This document shows, piece by piece, positions 35,149-43,881 of a stretch of 64,000 nt of DNA. Source of the DNA: Bog-473 sp963783245 (GTDB taxonomy: Bacteria; Actinomycetota; Acidimicrobiia; Acidimicrobiales; RAAP-2); assembly GCA_963783245.1 (NCBI GenBank), contig CAWAMS010000001.1, positions 372,001 to 436,000 of the forward strand, in the 5' to 3' direction. The notes below the pieces were generated by a model. It saw nothing but the letters and a program-made list of their open reading frames with translations, searched no databases and was not told where the DNA came from. How positions within the stretch are numbered: the first letter of the stretch is position 1; every line of letters starts with the position of its first letter. A program made the translations under genes and the position numbers.

Positions 35149-36045
35149 TCATCGGCTCTCCACCAGGCTGTGCAGTGGGAGCAGGTCGGAGAGAAAGCGG
35201 AACGCGTCATTGAGGTGGGTACAGGTGGAGATCCCCACAAACTCGTTCCGGACATCGACCCGGAGCCGGGCCAATGGTTTGTCGACCATGCGGGCCGAGC
35301 TCCCGACAGCGGCCGGACACTCGACCCAGGGGAGAACGCGGGCTTCGGTTCGAAGCTCGTCGATGTGACTGACCGCCCCGTCGAGCGATCCCACGACCAC
35401 ATATTCATGGATGATGCTCTCCGTACCCCTGGCGTCCCGGTAGCTATCGCGAAAGTGCGAGTCGAAGGCCCAGGCCTGCGAGGAGTCGCCCGGTGGCACC
35501 AGATCCAGCCGCCTTCGTCGACGAGTTGCCTCGCAGGGGAGGTCAGCCATGGGATGCCAGGAGAGCACATCATCCTCGCGTTCGAGCACGGGAGCTTCTG
35601 GTCCCATGGCGACGGGCGACAAACCCTCCTTTCGGAAGGTCACCATGATGGTGGCGTCGCTGGCCCACCCTGCGCACATGTCCTCTGATGCATGGACGTG
35701 TCGCTCGTACGCCCGTGTCGTGGGCTCGTCGGATGATGCAGTGAGGCTCCGGCTCCGTTGGACTGCGTAGCCGGAGACCAACGTCGCACCCGGAAGGTCG
35801 TCGAGCAAGGCGTGAAGAAGGGTCTGGGCGGCGACGTGGTCGGGAAGCAGCCCGGACATGCGGGCGCGGAAGCCCGGCCCGACGTGCGCCCCCAATAGTT
35901 GGGTGAGGCGAGGCTCGAACGGGTCTGATTCGATGGCGATGAGCGTGCGATCCGGCGCGATCTGTGCCCGAATGCTCTGATCGAACTGGCGTGTCGCATC
36001 CCCTGCGGGATTGGTCACCAGATCGCACGCTCGCGCGTCGACCAT
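35149..36045 (-). CDS. DUF2889 family protein
   Basis: 298 residues from ATG 36045, behind GGGAGAG. A conserved region near the end (AFDSHFRDSYRD, IHEYVVVGSLD, RNEFVGISTCTHLNDAF) fits DUF2889, whose hallmark is the C-T-H-L motif. The family occurs near steroid and aromatic degradation genes in several bacteria, but its function is unknown. No membrane segments. It is followed by the TetR gene across 128 bp, reading in the same direction. Confidence 0.7.
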   Translation of the reverse strand: MVDARACDLVTNPAGDATRQFDQSIRAQIAPDRTLIAIESDPFEPRLTQLLGAHVGPGFRARMSGLLPDHVAAQTLLHALLDDLPGATLVSGYAVQRSRSLTASSDEPTTRAYERHVHASEDMCAGWASDATIMVTFRKEGLSPVAMGPEAPVLEREDDVLSWHPMADLPCEATRRRRRLDLVPPGDSSQAWAFDSHFRDSYRDARGTESIIHEYVVVGSLDGAVSHIDELRTEARVLPWVECPAAVGSSARMVDKPLARLRVDVRNEFVGISTCTHLNDAFRFLSDLLPLHSLVESR

Positions 36046-36173
36046 ACTGTTCTCTCCCGGCCCGCTCGGCCTGCTCGTATCGATGCTCGTCGTGCGGCGC
36101 CCGGAACCCACGCTCCGCCGCGGGGAGCCACCCAGTGGGTTCGCGGGGCCGCCGCGTTCGGGAATGAGGAGCA

Positions 36174-36809
36174 TCAGGCGCCGTCGGTCATCATGTGGCA
36201 CGCCCGATCGAATTCGGCCTCGATCAAAGGCCCCAGGGGTGTCGGATCCGGAAGGTCGAGCCAGCGGTCCATGGCGGTTCGAAGGACGGCGAAGCCGATG
36301 ACGGCGGCGAGTCTGGCCTCAGGATCGGGTTCGCTCAACTGCCGCCGATCTGCCAGTGCGCGCGCCATGGCGCGTTCACTGAGATTTCGCTGATCGAAGT
36401 CGCGTCCACGGAGAGCCGCGGACGAGGAGAGCGCCTCGCGCAACATGCGGATCCTGGCCACCGCCGGTTCGTTCGTGGGGGCAGTCGCCACGAGCGCGGC
36501 GCGAAGAGCCTCCATGTCGCTCATCGACGGCGGTTGACTTCTGATAGCGGGCGCCGCCGTCATCGGTTCGTCCAGGGGGAGGAGGACGTCCTCCTTCGAT
36601 TCGAAATGGCGGAAGAACGTCCGGGGTGAGACTGCGGCCAGGTTGGCGATCTGCTCGACTGTCGTCGACCCGTAGCCCTGTGCGGCGAACAGCTCGATGG
36701 CCGCTTCTGCCAACGCCTGGCGGGTCCGATCCCGGTTTTGCGCACGTCGGTCGGGCCTTGTCGTGTCCTTGCTTGTCGCGTGGGAAACGGGCGCTGTCTC
36801 GACCTTCAT
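36174..36809 (-). CDS. TetR/AcrR-family transcriptional regulator
   Basis: 211 residues from ATG 36809, with GGAG seven bases upstream. The N-terminal HTH is clear: AAIELFAAQGYGSTTVEQIA, then NLAAVSPRTFFRHFESKEDVLL. The C-terminal ligand domain is variable. It is divergent from the CoA-ligase gene at 36918; the 108 bp between them hold a palindrome and a promoter-like sequence, so it very likely controls that operon. The inducer is probably an acyl-CoA or the growth substrate (inference). Confidence 0.92.
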   Translation of the reverse strand: MKVETAPVSHATSKDTTRPDRRAQNRDRTRQALAEAAIELFAAQGYGSTTVEQIANLAAVSPRTFFRHFESKEDVLLPLDEPMTAAPAIRSQPPSMSDMEALRAALVATAPTNEPAVARIRMLREALSSSAALRGRDFDQRNLSERAMARALADRRQLSEPDPEARLAAVIGFAVLRTAMDRWLDLPDPTPLGPLIEAEFDRACHMMTDGA

Positions 36810-36851
36810 GATGCTCCAGTTGTCGTTGCCCGAGCCCCGTGCCCGAGCAAG

Positions 36852-36898
36852 GTGGCATTTCAGTGCCACTTGACACTCTACTGCCATAAGTCTAACTT
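36852..36898 (+). promoter_or_regulatory. Promoter of the CoA-ligase operon with TetR-type operator
   Basis: GTGGCA and TGCCAC form perfect six-base arms around six bases (36852-36869). TTGACA follows at 36870-36875 and TAACTT 17 bases later (36893-36898) as -35 and -10 boxes. The -10 match is modest. Lying in front of the CoA-ligase gene and divergent from a TetR gene, the palindrome is a likely operator. Confidence 0.55.
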
Positions 36899-36917
36899 GC
36901 CGCGTCGGAGGTCGTAC

Positions 36918-38231
36918 ATGCCCAACAACGTGGAGCAGCTGACTCGCATGCTCGACGAGAACATCGAGTCGATGGATCGAGCCGATCTGCGGTCCTACCA
37001 GGAGACTCGGCTGCTGGAATCTCTCGCCTATGTGGAGCGCCATTCCCCCCTGTTCTCGGAGGCGTGGAGTGCGGTCGGCCTCCGGGCATCCGAGATCTCC
37101 TCGCTCGCTGAGTTCCAAGCCCGGGTTCCCTTCGTCGACAAGGACACCGTGCGTGCCTACCGGACGGCGCATCGTGACCCATTGGGCGGCCTCCGTCGGA
37201 TGGCCGATGCCAGCGCCCTTTCCTCGACGACGGGCACAACGGGAGATCCCGTTGTGCTCCCCGTCGGCCATGGAGACGGTGTCGGCTTGGCCCGCGACTG
37301 GTGGGAGATCGGCGTACGTCCGGGAGATGCCGTGGCGTTCATGTTGTTCACGTTCCGGGGGCCGGCGTGGCTGACCACGCACGCGCTCGGTGCATCGGCC
37401 GTGCTCTTCGATCACCACCCATCGGAGTTCGATCGCTGGTGCCGTGCCTCGCTGGAGTTGGAGCCAACCCTGCTCTACCTACTGAGCGGACCCCTCATCA
37501 TGGCCATGGCCCACATGGAGCGGGCGGGCATGCTGCCCTACTCGTTGAACGAGGTGTTTGCGAGCTATAAGGGCGTCGTGATCGGTGGTGATCATCTCGG
37601 CATCGAAGCCCGGGGCGATCTGGAACGCTGGGGTGGCGAGCCCTTTCTCCACACGGCTGTGGGCGATGTCGGGAGCGCGACCGAGTGCAGGGAGCACGAC
37701 GGCCTGCACGCGAGCGAGGACTCGGTTCTCGTCGAGGTACTCGATCCCGATGGTTCGTCTCCCGTGTCGGAGGGAGAGGTGGGCGAGTTGGTCGCGACCA
37801 GCCTGGCGCCGCGCAGCGGTAATCCCCTGGTGCGCTACAGATCGGAGGATCTGGTGCGATGGAGCACGGCACCCTGTCGTTGCGGGCGAACCGGCATGCG
37901 TCTGTGGCCGGTCGGTCGAAAGGGGGACGAGGTGGTGGTCGACGGCCATTCGATTCTGCCGATGGATATCTGGAGAGCAGTGGAGTCGGTTCCCGAATCC
38001 TCTGCCGGCTATTTCCAACTGATTCGCACCGGACGCGAAATGGGCGCACTGAGGGTGCGCGTGGGCCACACCGCGGATCTGGGCGGGCGAACCCTGACGT
38101 CGGTGCAGGACGATCTGATCAGCGCGATCGAAGCGGCCGTCGGGATCGCACCCGAGATCGAGCTCGTGGACAACGACGTCCTGTTGCGATTGGGCCCGCC
38201 CCACAAGATCCCGCGCGTGGCGTCGTCGTGA
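36918..38231 (+). CDS. Phenylacetate-CoA ligase-like adenylate-forming enzyme (PaaK family)
   Basis: 437 residues from ATG 36918, with GGAGG six bases upstream. The ATP-binding loop SSTTGTTGDP lies at 102-111. VRYRSEDLVRW and CRCGRTGMRLWPVGRKGDE are the later adenylation motifs of PaaK-type ligases. It should activate an aromatic or other carboxylic acid to its CoA thioester. First gene of a tightly packed operon (36918-42180), in which the next gene overlaps by four bases. The acid is unknown. Confidence 0.88.
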   Translation: MPNNVEQLTRMLDENIESMDRADLRSYQETRLLESLAYVERHSPLFSEAWSAVGLRASEISSLAEFQARVPFVDKDTVRAYRTAHRDPLGGLRRMADASALSSTTGTTGDPVVLPVGHGDGVGLARDWWEIGVRPGDAVAFMLFTFRGPAWLTTHALGASAVLFDHHPSEFDRWCRASLELEPTLLYLLSGPLIMAMAHMERAGMLPYSLNEVFASYKGVVIGGDHLGIEARGDLERWGGEPFLHTAVGDVGSATECREHDGLHASEDSVLVEVLDPDGSSPVSEGEVGELVATSLAPRSGNPLVRYRSEDLVRWSTAPCRCGRTGMRLWPVGRKGDEVVVDGHSILPMDIWRAVESVPESSAGYFQLIRTGREMGALRVRVGHTADLGGRTLTSVQDDLISAIEAAVGIAPEIELVDNDVLLRLGPPHKIPRVASS

Positions 38232-38944
38232 CCGGACCGATCCACTGGAAGGTGCCTCGGGTCTCGGGAGGCGATATGTGGGGGTATGGCCGTTATGGAG
38301 ACGACCAGCTGCTGCCGCTCAGTTTTGACGACATTCTGCACGACACCGCTGCGGCTATGACGGCGATCTCGGCCCTGGGCCTCCCCGATCGCTCCATTGT
38401 CATCGTGACCTCCACCGTCGCCGATATCGGGTATTTCCATCCACTGCAGGTCGCGGCGAAAGAGATGGGTCTTTTGGTGTGCAACGCCGACGCCTCGGCC
38501 ATGGATGTGGACCGCGTGGAGATGTTCATCCGCCTCCTGACCGTCGCAGCCGTGATCGGCGTCAACGATGCACTGGTCGACGGGATCCTCGAGCGAGGTC
38601 ACGAGCCGAAGTCCTTCTTCTCGAGCGTCCCGATGGTGATCGCTCGTGCGGGTGCCAAGGACCGACTCGCAGCATCCGGGGTTGACGCGTTGGCATTCGA
38701 GCTCCTGGGCCCCGTCATGGCGCTGTCGTGCCGCCACCGAAATCTGCACATTGACGGACGCCAGTGGGCAATCAGTGGGGAAGGAGGCACTCTCCGTGTC
38801 TCGAGCCGGGCCCGGCGGGCGCTCCCTTTCGATCATTTCGATACCGGGATTTCGGGGAGCACCTCCGAAGACGTCTGCCCATGCGGGCGCCGCGATCCCA
38901 TTGTCGAGACAGACCGCACACGCGGAATCGGAGAGCGGCGGTGA
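38228..38944 (+). CDS. PaaK-like companion protein lacking the ATP loop
   Basis: 238 residues from GTG 38228, overlapping the ligase stop. The central part (IVIVTSTVADIGYFHPLQVAA and HEPKSFFSSVPMVIARAG, in parts) and the end (SEDVCPCGRRDPIVE) recall pieces of PaaK-type enzymes, notably the C-x-C-G-R motif. There is no TTGTTG loop and the protein is half length. It may be a non-catalytic subunit of the ligase at 36918 or a diverged fragment. It overlaps the following acyl-CoA synthetase gene by four bases (GTGA), so expression is coupled. I cannot assign a reaction. Confidence 0.6.
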   Translation: MTGPIHWKVPRVSGGDMWGYGRYGDDQLLPLSFDDILHDTAAAMTAISALGLPDRSIVIVTSTVADIGYFHPLQVAAKEMGLLVCNADASAMDVDRVEMFIRLLTVAAVIGVNDALVDGILERGHEPKSFFSSVPMVIARAGAKDRLAASGVDALAFELLGPVMALSCRHRNLHIDGRQWAISGEGGTLRVSSRARRALPFDHFDTGISGSTSEDVCPCGRRDPIVETDRTRGIGERR

Positions 38945-40498
38945 CGAAGTATGCGGGAACGACCGAGGCAACGTTGCCGTCGCTGCTCGATGAGCATGCG
39001 CGCAGTCGTCCGCAAGGATTGGCCGTGGTGTGTGGTGAGGAGCGCCTGACGTGGTCGGCGCTCCACGTCGAGGTGCAGCACCTGGCGAGCCGCGCTGCAA
39101 GAGGCCGGGGTCGGTCCGGGCGACCGGGTGCTCTGGCTGGGTCAGAATTGCCACCGCGTGCTCCAGGCCCTGGCGGCGTGTGCCCGCATCGGCGCTGTCT
39201 TCTGCCCCGTCAACTGGCGGCAGTCGAGCGCCGAGCTCACCTTTGTCCTCGACGATGCCGATCCCAAGGTGGTGTTCTGGCAGGAGGAAGAGGTCGGCGA
39301 AGCGATTCGGTCCGCCCGTGTCGCCGCGTCGACGTCGGCCCGGTGGATTCAACACGACGGCGCAGTGGCGAACAACGGCGAAGAGTCGTACGAAGCCTTC
39401 ATCGGGTCATCTGCGCTCTTGCCGCCGGGCTCGCACGCCGAACCCGAGGCGCCCGCCCTCATGATCTACACCGGGGCGTTCGGAGGCCATCCTCACGGTG
39501 CGCTCCTCAGCAATCGTGTCGTGACGACCGTCGGCATTGCGAACGCGATGGTGCGGGGCCTGCGCGCCGACGACGTCTTTCTCAACTCGGGCCCGCTGTT
39601 CCATCTCGGTACGTGGATGTGCACACTGGCCATGTACGTGCTCGGCGCGACGAATGTCTTCGTGCCGCGGGTCGACGCGGAGCTCCTCTTGAGGGTCATC
39701 GCGGACAACCGCTGTACGGGCGCCTTTCTCATGCCGACGACAGTCGGCGATCTCGTGGCGCTCAACAGGTCGATGGGATTGGACCTGAAGAGTCTGCGCT
39801 GGTCCGGATCGACGCCCGAATGGGACGCCATGGTCTCTCGTGACGAAAGCCTCTGGGCGCAACGCCCCGGGGGCACCGGGCAAACGGAGGTCGGCGGCCT
39901 TGCGACGTTTGCCGCCCTGGGCGGCGAGGGACTGCACGGCCGCCCGTTTCCCCTCGTCGAGCTGCGCGTCGTCGATCCTGACGGCATCGATGTGCCGATG
40001 GACGAGGTCGGGGAAATGGTTCTGCGGGGTCCTCTCGTGATGAACGGGTATCACGACCGCCCGGCTCTCAACGCCGAGAAATTCAGGGGCGGCTGGTACC
40101 ACACGGGCGATCTGGCTCGGCGCCACGGCGACGGGTCCGTCACGTTCATCGCCCCAATGTCGCGGATGATCAAGTCGGCGGCCGAGAACATCTACCCGGC
40201 CGAGGTGGAAGCCTGCTTGCGCCGGCATCCATGTGTGAAGGCCGCCGCAGTGATCGGCGTTCCCGATGACCGGTGGGCGCAGTCGGTCAAAGCCATCGTG
40301 GTGCTCAAGGAAGGGAAGTCGGTGGACGCCGCGGGTTTGATCGAACATTGCCGGGCCTCGATCGCCTCGTACAAGAAGCCGCGGTTCGTGACGTTTGTCG
40401 ACGACCTGCCCATGCTCGGTTTGGCCGTCGACTATGACACCCTGGACGCCGCGCACGGTGGCGGAGGCTATCCCGGAGGGGGAAATCGGAGTGCCTGA
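38941..40498 (+). pseudogene. Acyl-CoA synthetase (class I adenylate-forming), split by one frameshift
   Basis: From GTG 38941 the frame reads LLDEHARSRPQGLAVVCGEE and then LTWSALHVEVQHLASR to 39093; the continuation LQEAGVGPGDRVLWLGQN is one base further on (from 39095) and runs to 40498. One extra base in CGCGCTG thus breaks a gene of about 518 codons. The rest is intact: GWYHTGDL, SAAENIYPAEVE, and the GGGGYPGG end. The usual STGTTG P-loop is replaced by YTGAFGGHPHGA. If the indel is a sequencing error, this is a working FadD-like ligase between a PaaK-like pair and a thiolase. Confidence 0.85.
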
Positions 40499-41714
40499 GA
40501 CGAATGTCCGATCCATGCGAGATCAGACGGCGATCGCCGGGGTGGGGGCGACGCCCTATTACCGGCGAGGCGCCTCGGCCCCTCAAACCGTGCTCGAATT
40601 GGCCGGCAAGGCGATTTTGGCGGCTCTGGAGGACGCGGGCCTGAGCTGTGACGACGTCGACGGGTTGGCTCTCTACTCCGGTGGTGGCATCGACGCCGCT
40701 CTTTTGTCCCAGTCGCTCGGCATACCCGACGTGCGGTTCATGGCCACACTCACCGGAGGCGGCGGCGGAGCGGCCGGCGCCATCGGATTGGCTGCTGCCG
40801 CAATCGTGTCGGGACACGCAGACGTGGTTGTCAGCGTGATGGCCATGCAACAGACCCCTGCGGGTCGATTCGGATCGGCCTTCGCCCGGAGAGCGCCGGG
40901 GGCCTATTCGGCACCACCGACTCCCGAATCCGACTTCATCACCCACTCCGGGCTGATGGGACCGGGCCAGATGTTCGCCATCCTGACCCAACGTCACATG
41001 TACCAGTACGGGACCACACGCGAGCACCTGGCTGAAGTGGCGATCTCCACTCGAGAGCATGCGCGCAATCGTCCCTCCGCGCTCATGCGGTCGCCGTTGA
41101 CGAAGGAGGACTATTTCGCCGCCCGGATGATCTCCGAGCCCTTCTGCCTGTTCGACTATTGCCTCGAATGTGACGGTGCCGTGGCGGTCGTCACGACATC
41201 GGCGCAAAGGGCACGTGATCTGCGCCAGCCGCCTGTGTACGTCACGGCCAGCGCACAGGGCGGAGCGGGAAACTGGGGCCAATCCATTACCTGGATGGGC
41301 ATGCCCGACGAGATCTTCGCCTCCTCGGGCCATCGCCCCGTCGCGCAGGACCTCTATCGCAGGGCGGGACTCGGCCCCGCCGACGTGGACGTGGCCCTCA
41401 TCTACGACCACTTCACGGGAATGGTACTCATGCAGCTCGAGGACTACGGGTTCTGCCCTATCGGGGAGTCGGGCCCTTTCGTGGCCGATGGCAACATCCG
41501 GTATCTCGGGGGGTCGATCCCCGTCAATACGCACGGTGGCAACTTGTCCGATGCCTACATCATCGGGTTCACACACGTCGTCGAAGGTGTCGAACAGCTC
41601 CGCGGGACGGCGATCAACCAGGTGGCAAACGCCGAGGTCGCTCTCGTGACCGGTGGACCCGCCCCACTCCCTGTCAGCGGATTGATCTTGAAGAAGGAGG
41701 CGGACGGTGTCTGA
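40491..41714 (+). CDS. Thiolase-like protein (lipid-transfer/Ltp2-type, no nucleophilic Cys)
   Basis: 407 residues from GTG 40491, behind GGAGGGGG. Thiolase fold: TAIAGVGATPYYRRG at the start, and HGGNLSDAYIIGF for the HGG loop. Where thiolases carry the nucleophilic Cys, this reads TLTGGGGGAAGA, so ordinary thiolysis is not expected. Together with the DUF35 gene that overlaps its end, it matches the Ltp2-DUF35 aldolases that cleave steroid side-chain beta-hydroxyacyl-CoAs. YDHFTGM and LEDYGFCP could supply the catalytic tyrosines (inference). Confidence 0.87.
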   Translation: MPETNVRSMRDQTAIAGVGATPYYRRGASAPQTVLELAGKAILAALEDAGLSCDDVDGLALYSGGGIDAALLSQSLGIPDVRFMATLTGGGGGAAGAIGLAAAAIVSGHADVVVSVMAMQQTPAGRFGSAFARRAPGAYSAPPTPESDFITHSGLMGPGQMFAILTQRHMYQYGTTREHLAEVAISTREHARNRPSALMRSPLTKEDYFAARMISEPFCLFDYCLECDGAVAVVTTSAQRARDLRQPPVYVTASAQGGAGNWGQSITWMGMPDEIFASSGHRPVAQDLYRRAGLGPADVDVALIYDHFTGMVLMQLEDYGFCPIGESGPFVADGNIRYLGGSIPVNTHGGNLSDAYIIGFTHVVEGVEQLRGTAINQVANAEVALVTGGPAPLPVSGLILKKEADGV

Positions 41715-42180
41715 GGTGCACACGGCAGGATCACGTGACGTCGCTCTTGCTGCGCCGATCGGCATGGTTTCCCTGGCGCCCAATTCGTGGACAGAGCCCT
41801 TCTGGGTGGCAGCGGGGCGCCATCAACTTGTGGTCCAGCGTTGTTGCAACTGCGGGAGGGTCCGGCACCCACCTGGTCCTTTCTGTCCCCGCTGCCGCAC
41901 CCAGGAATCCGAATGGCTCGAGCTGAACGGGCGGGCGACCCTCTACAGCTTCACCGTCATCCGCCATGCCCTGGCCCCACAGTTGCGCGAGTACCTGCCG
42001 ATGGTCATCGCTGTGGTGGAGCCAGAGGGGGCACCGAGCGCCCGGCTCGTGGCGAATCTGGTCGAGGTAGCCGTGGGCGACGTCGCAATCGGGATGTCAT
42101 TGGAGGTGGTCTGGGAGGATGCAGGCGATGGGATCGCGGTCTATCGATTCCGCCCGGCCGACGCCACCGCACGCACATGA
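41707..42180 (+). CDS. DUF35 zinc-ribbon/OB-fold acyl-CoA-associated protein
   Basis: 157 residues. The zinc ribbon has Cys 46/49 and Cys 60/63 (CNC, CPRC region), followed by an OB fold (GRATLYSFTVIRHA, LVANLVEVAVGDV). DUF35 proteins form complexes with thiolase-like partners and bind acyl-CoA, and this gene overlaps the thiolase-like gene by eight bases. It is therefore the likely obligate partner of 40491. Start is GTG 41707, behind AAGGAGG. Confidence 0.9.
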   Translation: MSEVHTAGSRDVALAAPIGMVSLAPNSWTEPFWVAAGRHQLVVQRCCNCGRVRHPPGPFCPRCRTQESEWLELNGRATLYSFTVIRHALAPQLREYLPMVIAVVEPEGAPSARLVANLVEVAVGDVAIGMSLEVVWEDAGDGIAVYRFRPADATART

Positions 42181-42213
42181 GGACTGTCCGATGATCCAAC
42201 GAGGGAGCACCAC

Positions 42214-43302
42214 ATGAACACCGATACGTATCGTGGCGCAACGTTCATTTCCACCGATGCACATGTCACCGAGCCGATCGAGCTCTACACCGAACGTCTC
42301 GATGCTGACCTGCGCCCCCGGGCGCCGCGCATCGACACGAAAGACGGATGGCGGGTCCTCGTCGTCGAGGGCCTGTCGTCCCGGAAGTTGATGACGGCGA
42401 ATGAGCTCGAGGTAGCCGTCGTCGGCGATTGGGACGTCGAGAAACGAGTGAGGGACCAGGAACGCGACGGAGTCAGCGCCGAGGTGGTCTTCCCGACGTT
42501 CGCCCTCCAGGCGTGTTTCGCCTCTGATGATCCCGTCCTGCAACTGGCCCTTTGCCGGGCGTACAACGACTGGGCGATCGAAGCCCTGGGGAGTCACCAC
42601 CGAATACTTCCGGTGGGACTTGTTCCGGCAATCGATATCGACGACGCGATCCGCGAAGTGAAGCTCGTCGCAGAGGCCGGCTTCCGGGCCCTCTTCCTTC
42701 CGGCTCGGGTTCCCTCGCGGCCCTACAACGACGCCGCCTACGACCCGCTCTGGGCCGCCATCTCCGAGACAGGTCTTCCTGTCACCTTCCACTCCGGTAC
42801 CGGCTACGAGCCCCGGGTGGTGCGCGGTCCGGGCGGCGCGGTGATCAACTACATATTGGGTGCACAGCTCGACGGGCCGATGGTGCTGCTCAGTCTGGCC
42901 GCCGGAGGGGCGATGGACCGTTTTCCGGAGCTCCGGGTCGTCACGGTGGAAACCGGCGCGTCGTGGTTGGGCTGGATCATGACGCAGGCCGATCGGATCT
43001 ATGAGGATCACTCGATGTACGCCCAACCCAAGCTGTCGCTGAGGCCGAGCGAGCTCATTCAGCGTCAAGCACATGCCACCTTCATGTTCGATCCCGTCGC
43101 CGTCAACAATCGTCGTGTCACCGGTGTCAGCACCCTCATGTGGGGCAACGACTACCCGCATCCCGAAGGAACCTGGCCCGAGTCCCGATCAGCCTGTGAA
43201 GAGCAGTTTGACGGCGTCAGCGACGAGGATTTCAACGCGATCGTCAATGGCAATGCGGCGGAGGTCTTCGGTTTCGACCTTGCCGCGCTGGGGGCGCGCT
43301 AG
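42214..43302 (+). CDS. Amidohydro_2 family hydrolase/decarboxylase
   Basis: 362 residues. STDAHVTEP is the N-terminal DxH metal motif, VTFHSGTG carries the mid-barrel His, and WGNDYPHPEGTWPES the conserved Asp. GAGGGAG lies upstream of ATG 42214. It follows the DUF35 gene by 33 bp and ends the catabolic operon, then faces the phosphoesterase gene 11 bp away. Family members at such places hydrolyse or decarboxylate ring-derived acids. The substrate is unknown. Confidence 0.87.
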   Translation: MNTDTYRGATFISTDAHVTEPIELYTERLDADLRPRAPRIDTKDGWRVLVVEGLSSRKLMTANELEVAVVGDWDVEKRVRDQERDGVSAEVVFPTFALQACFASDDPVLQLALCRAYNDWAIEALGSHHRILPVGLVPAIDIDDAIREVKLVAEAGFRALFLPARVPSRPYNDAAYDPLWAAISETGLPVTFHSGTGYEPRVVRGPGGAVINYILGAQLDGPMVLLSLAAGGAMDRFPELRVVTVETGASWLGWIMTQADRIYEDHSMYAQPKLSLRPSELIQRQAHATFMFDPVAVNNRRVTGVSTLMWGNDYPHPEGTWPESRSACEEQFDGVSDEDFNAIVNGNAAEVFGFDLAALGAR

Positions 43303-43313
43303 GGCGGTTCCGC

Positions 43314-43802
43314 TCAGAGCACGATCTCGATGTGGCGATGCTCGAGCCGGCCGTCGGCGATGCGCAGTCGACCGAACGTCCGGTGCGGCTGCGAGCGTCG
43401 TTGCGTGGCAGAGCCCGGATTGAAGAGAACCTGACCCTCCACTCCGAGCTCGTCGATCGGCACGTGGCTGTGCCCGAAGACGATGAGCCCGGCGTCTGGG
43501 AACCGACGGTGCAGGCGGGCGTGCCGGCCCCTTGTGGGTCCGCTGTCGTGGACCAGGGCGACGTGGAGCCCGCCGAGCTCGAAGAGTTGGCTCTCCGGAA
43601 GGATCCCGACCAGATCGTGATCATTGTTGCCGCGCACGGCATAAGTGTTCGCCATGGACTGCAGGTCCGCCAGGGCTTGGCGGGAAGTGACGTCGCCGAC
43701 GTGGATGACAACGTCCGCGTGGGCCACGGCCTCGAGCACCTGATCGCCGATTGTGCCGAATCCACCGGTGAGGTGGGTGTCGGCGAGAACGATCACCTCC
43801 AT
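43314..43802 (-). CDS. YfcE/MJ0936-type metallophosphoesterase
   Basis: 162 residues from ATG 43802 (43814 is also possible). The metal-site blocks are all present: LADTH, HVGDV, GNNDHD and VFGHSHVP. The protein is of the small cytosolic phosphodiesterase type, active on bis-pNPP or cyclic nucleotides in studied relatives. Physiological substrate unknown. It sits between two catabolic genes on the opposite strand and has no evident link to them. Confidence 0.88.
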   Translation of the reverse strand: MEVIVLADTHLTGGFGTIGDQVLEAVAHADVVIHVGDVTSRQALADLQSMANTYAVRGNNDHDLVGILPESQLFELGGLHVALVHDSGPTRGRHARLHRRFPDAGLIVFGHSHVPIDELGVEGQVLFNPGSATQRRSQPHRTFGRLRIADGRLEHRHIEIVL

Positions 43803-43881
43803 CCCGGGCAGCATGGCGATCCGATCGAACGCCGTCAAACCGAGGGCGTCAGGACCGTCCCGTTGTGCCTAGTGTGTGGTC

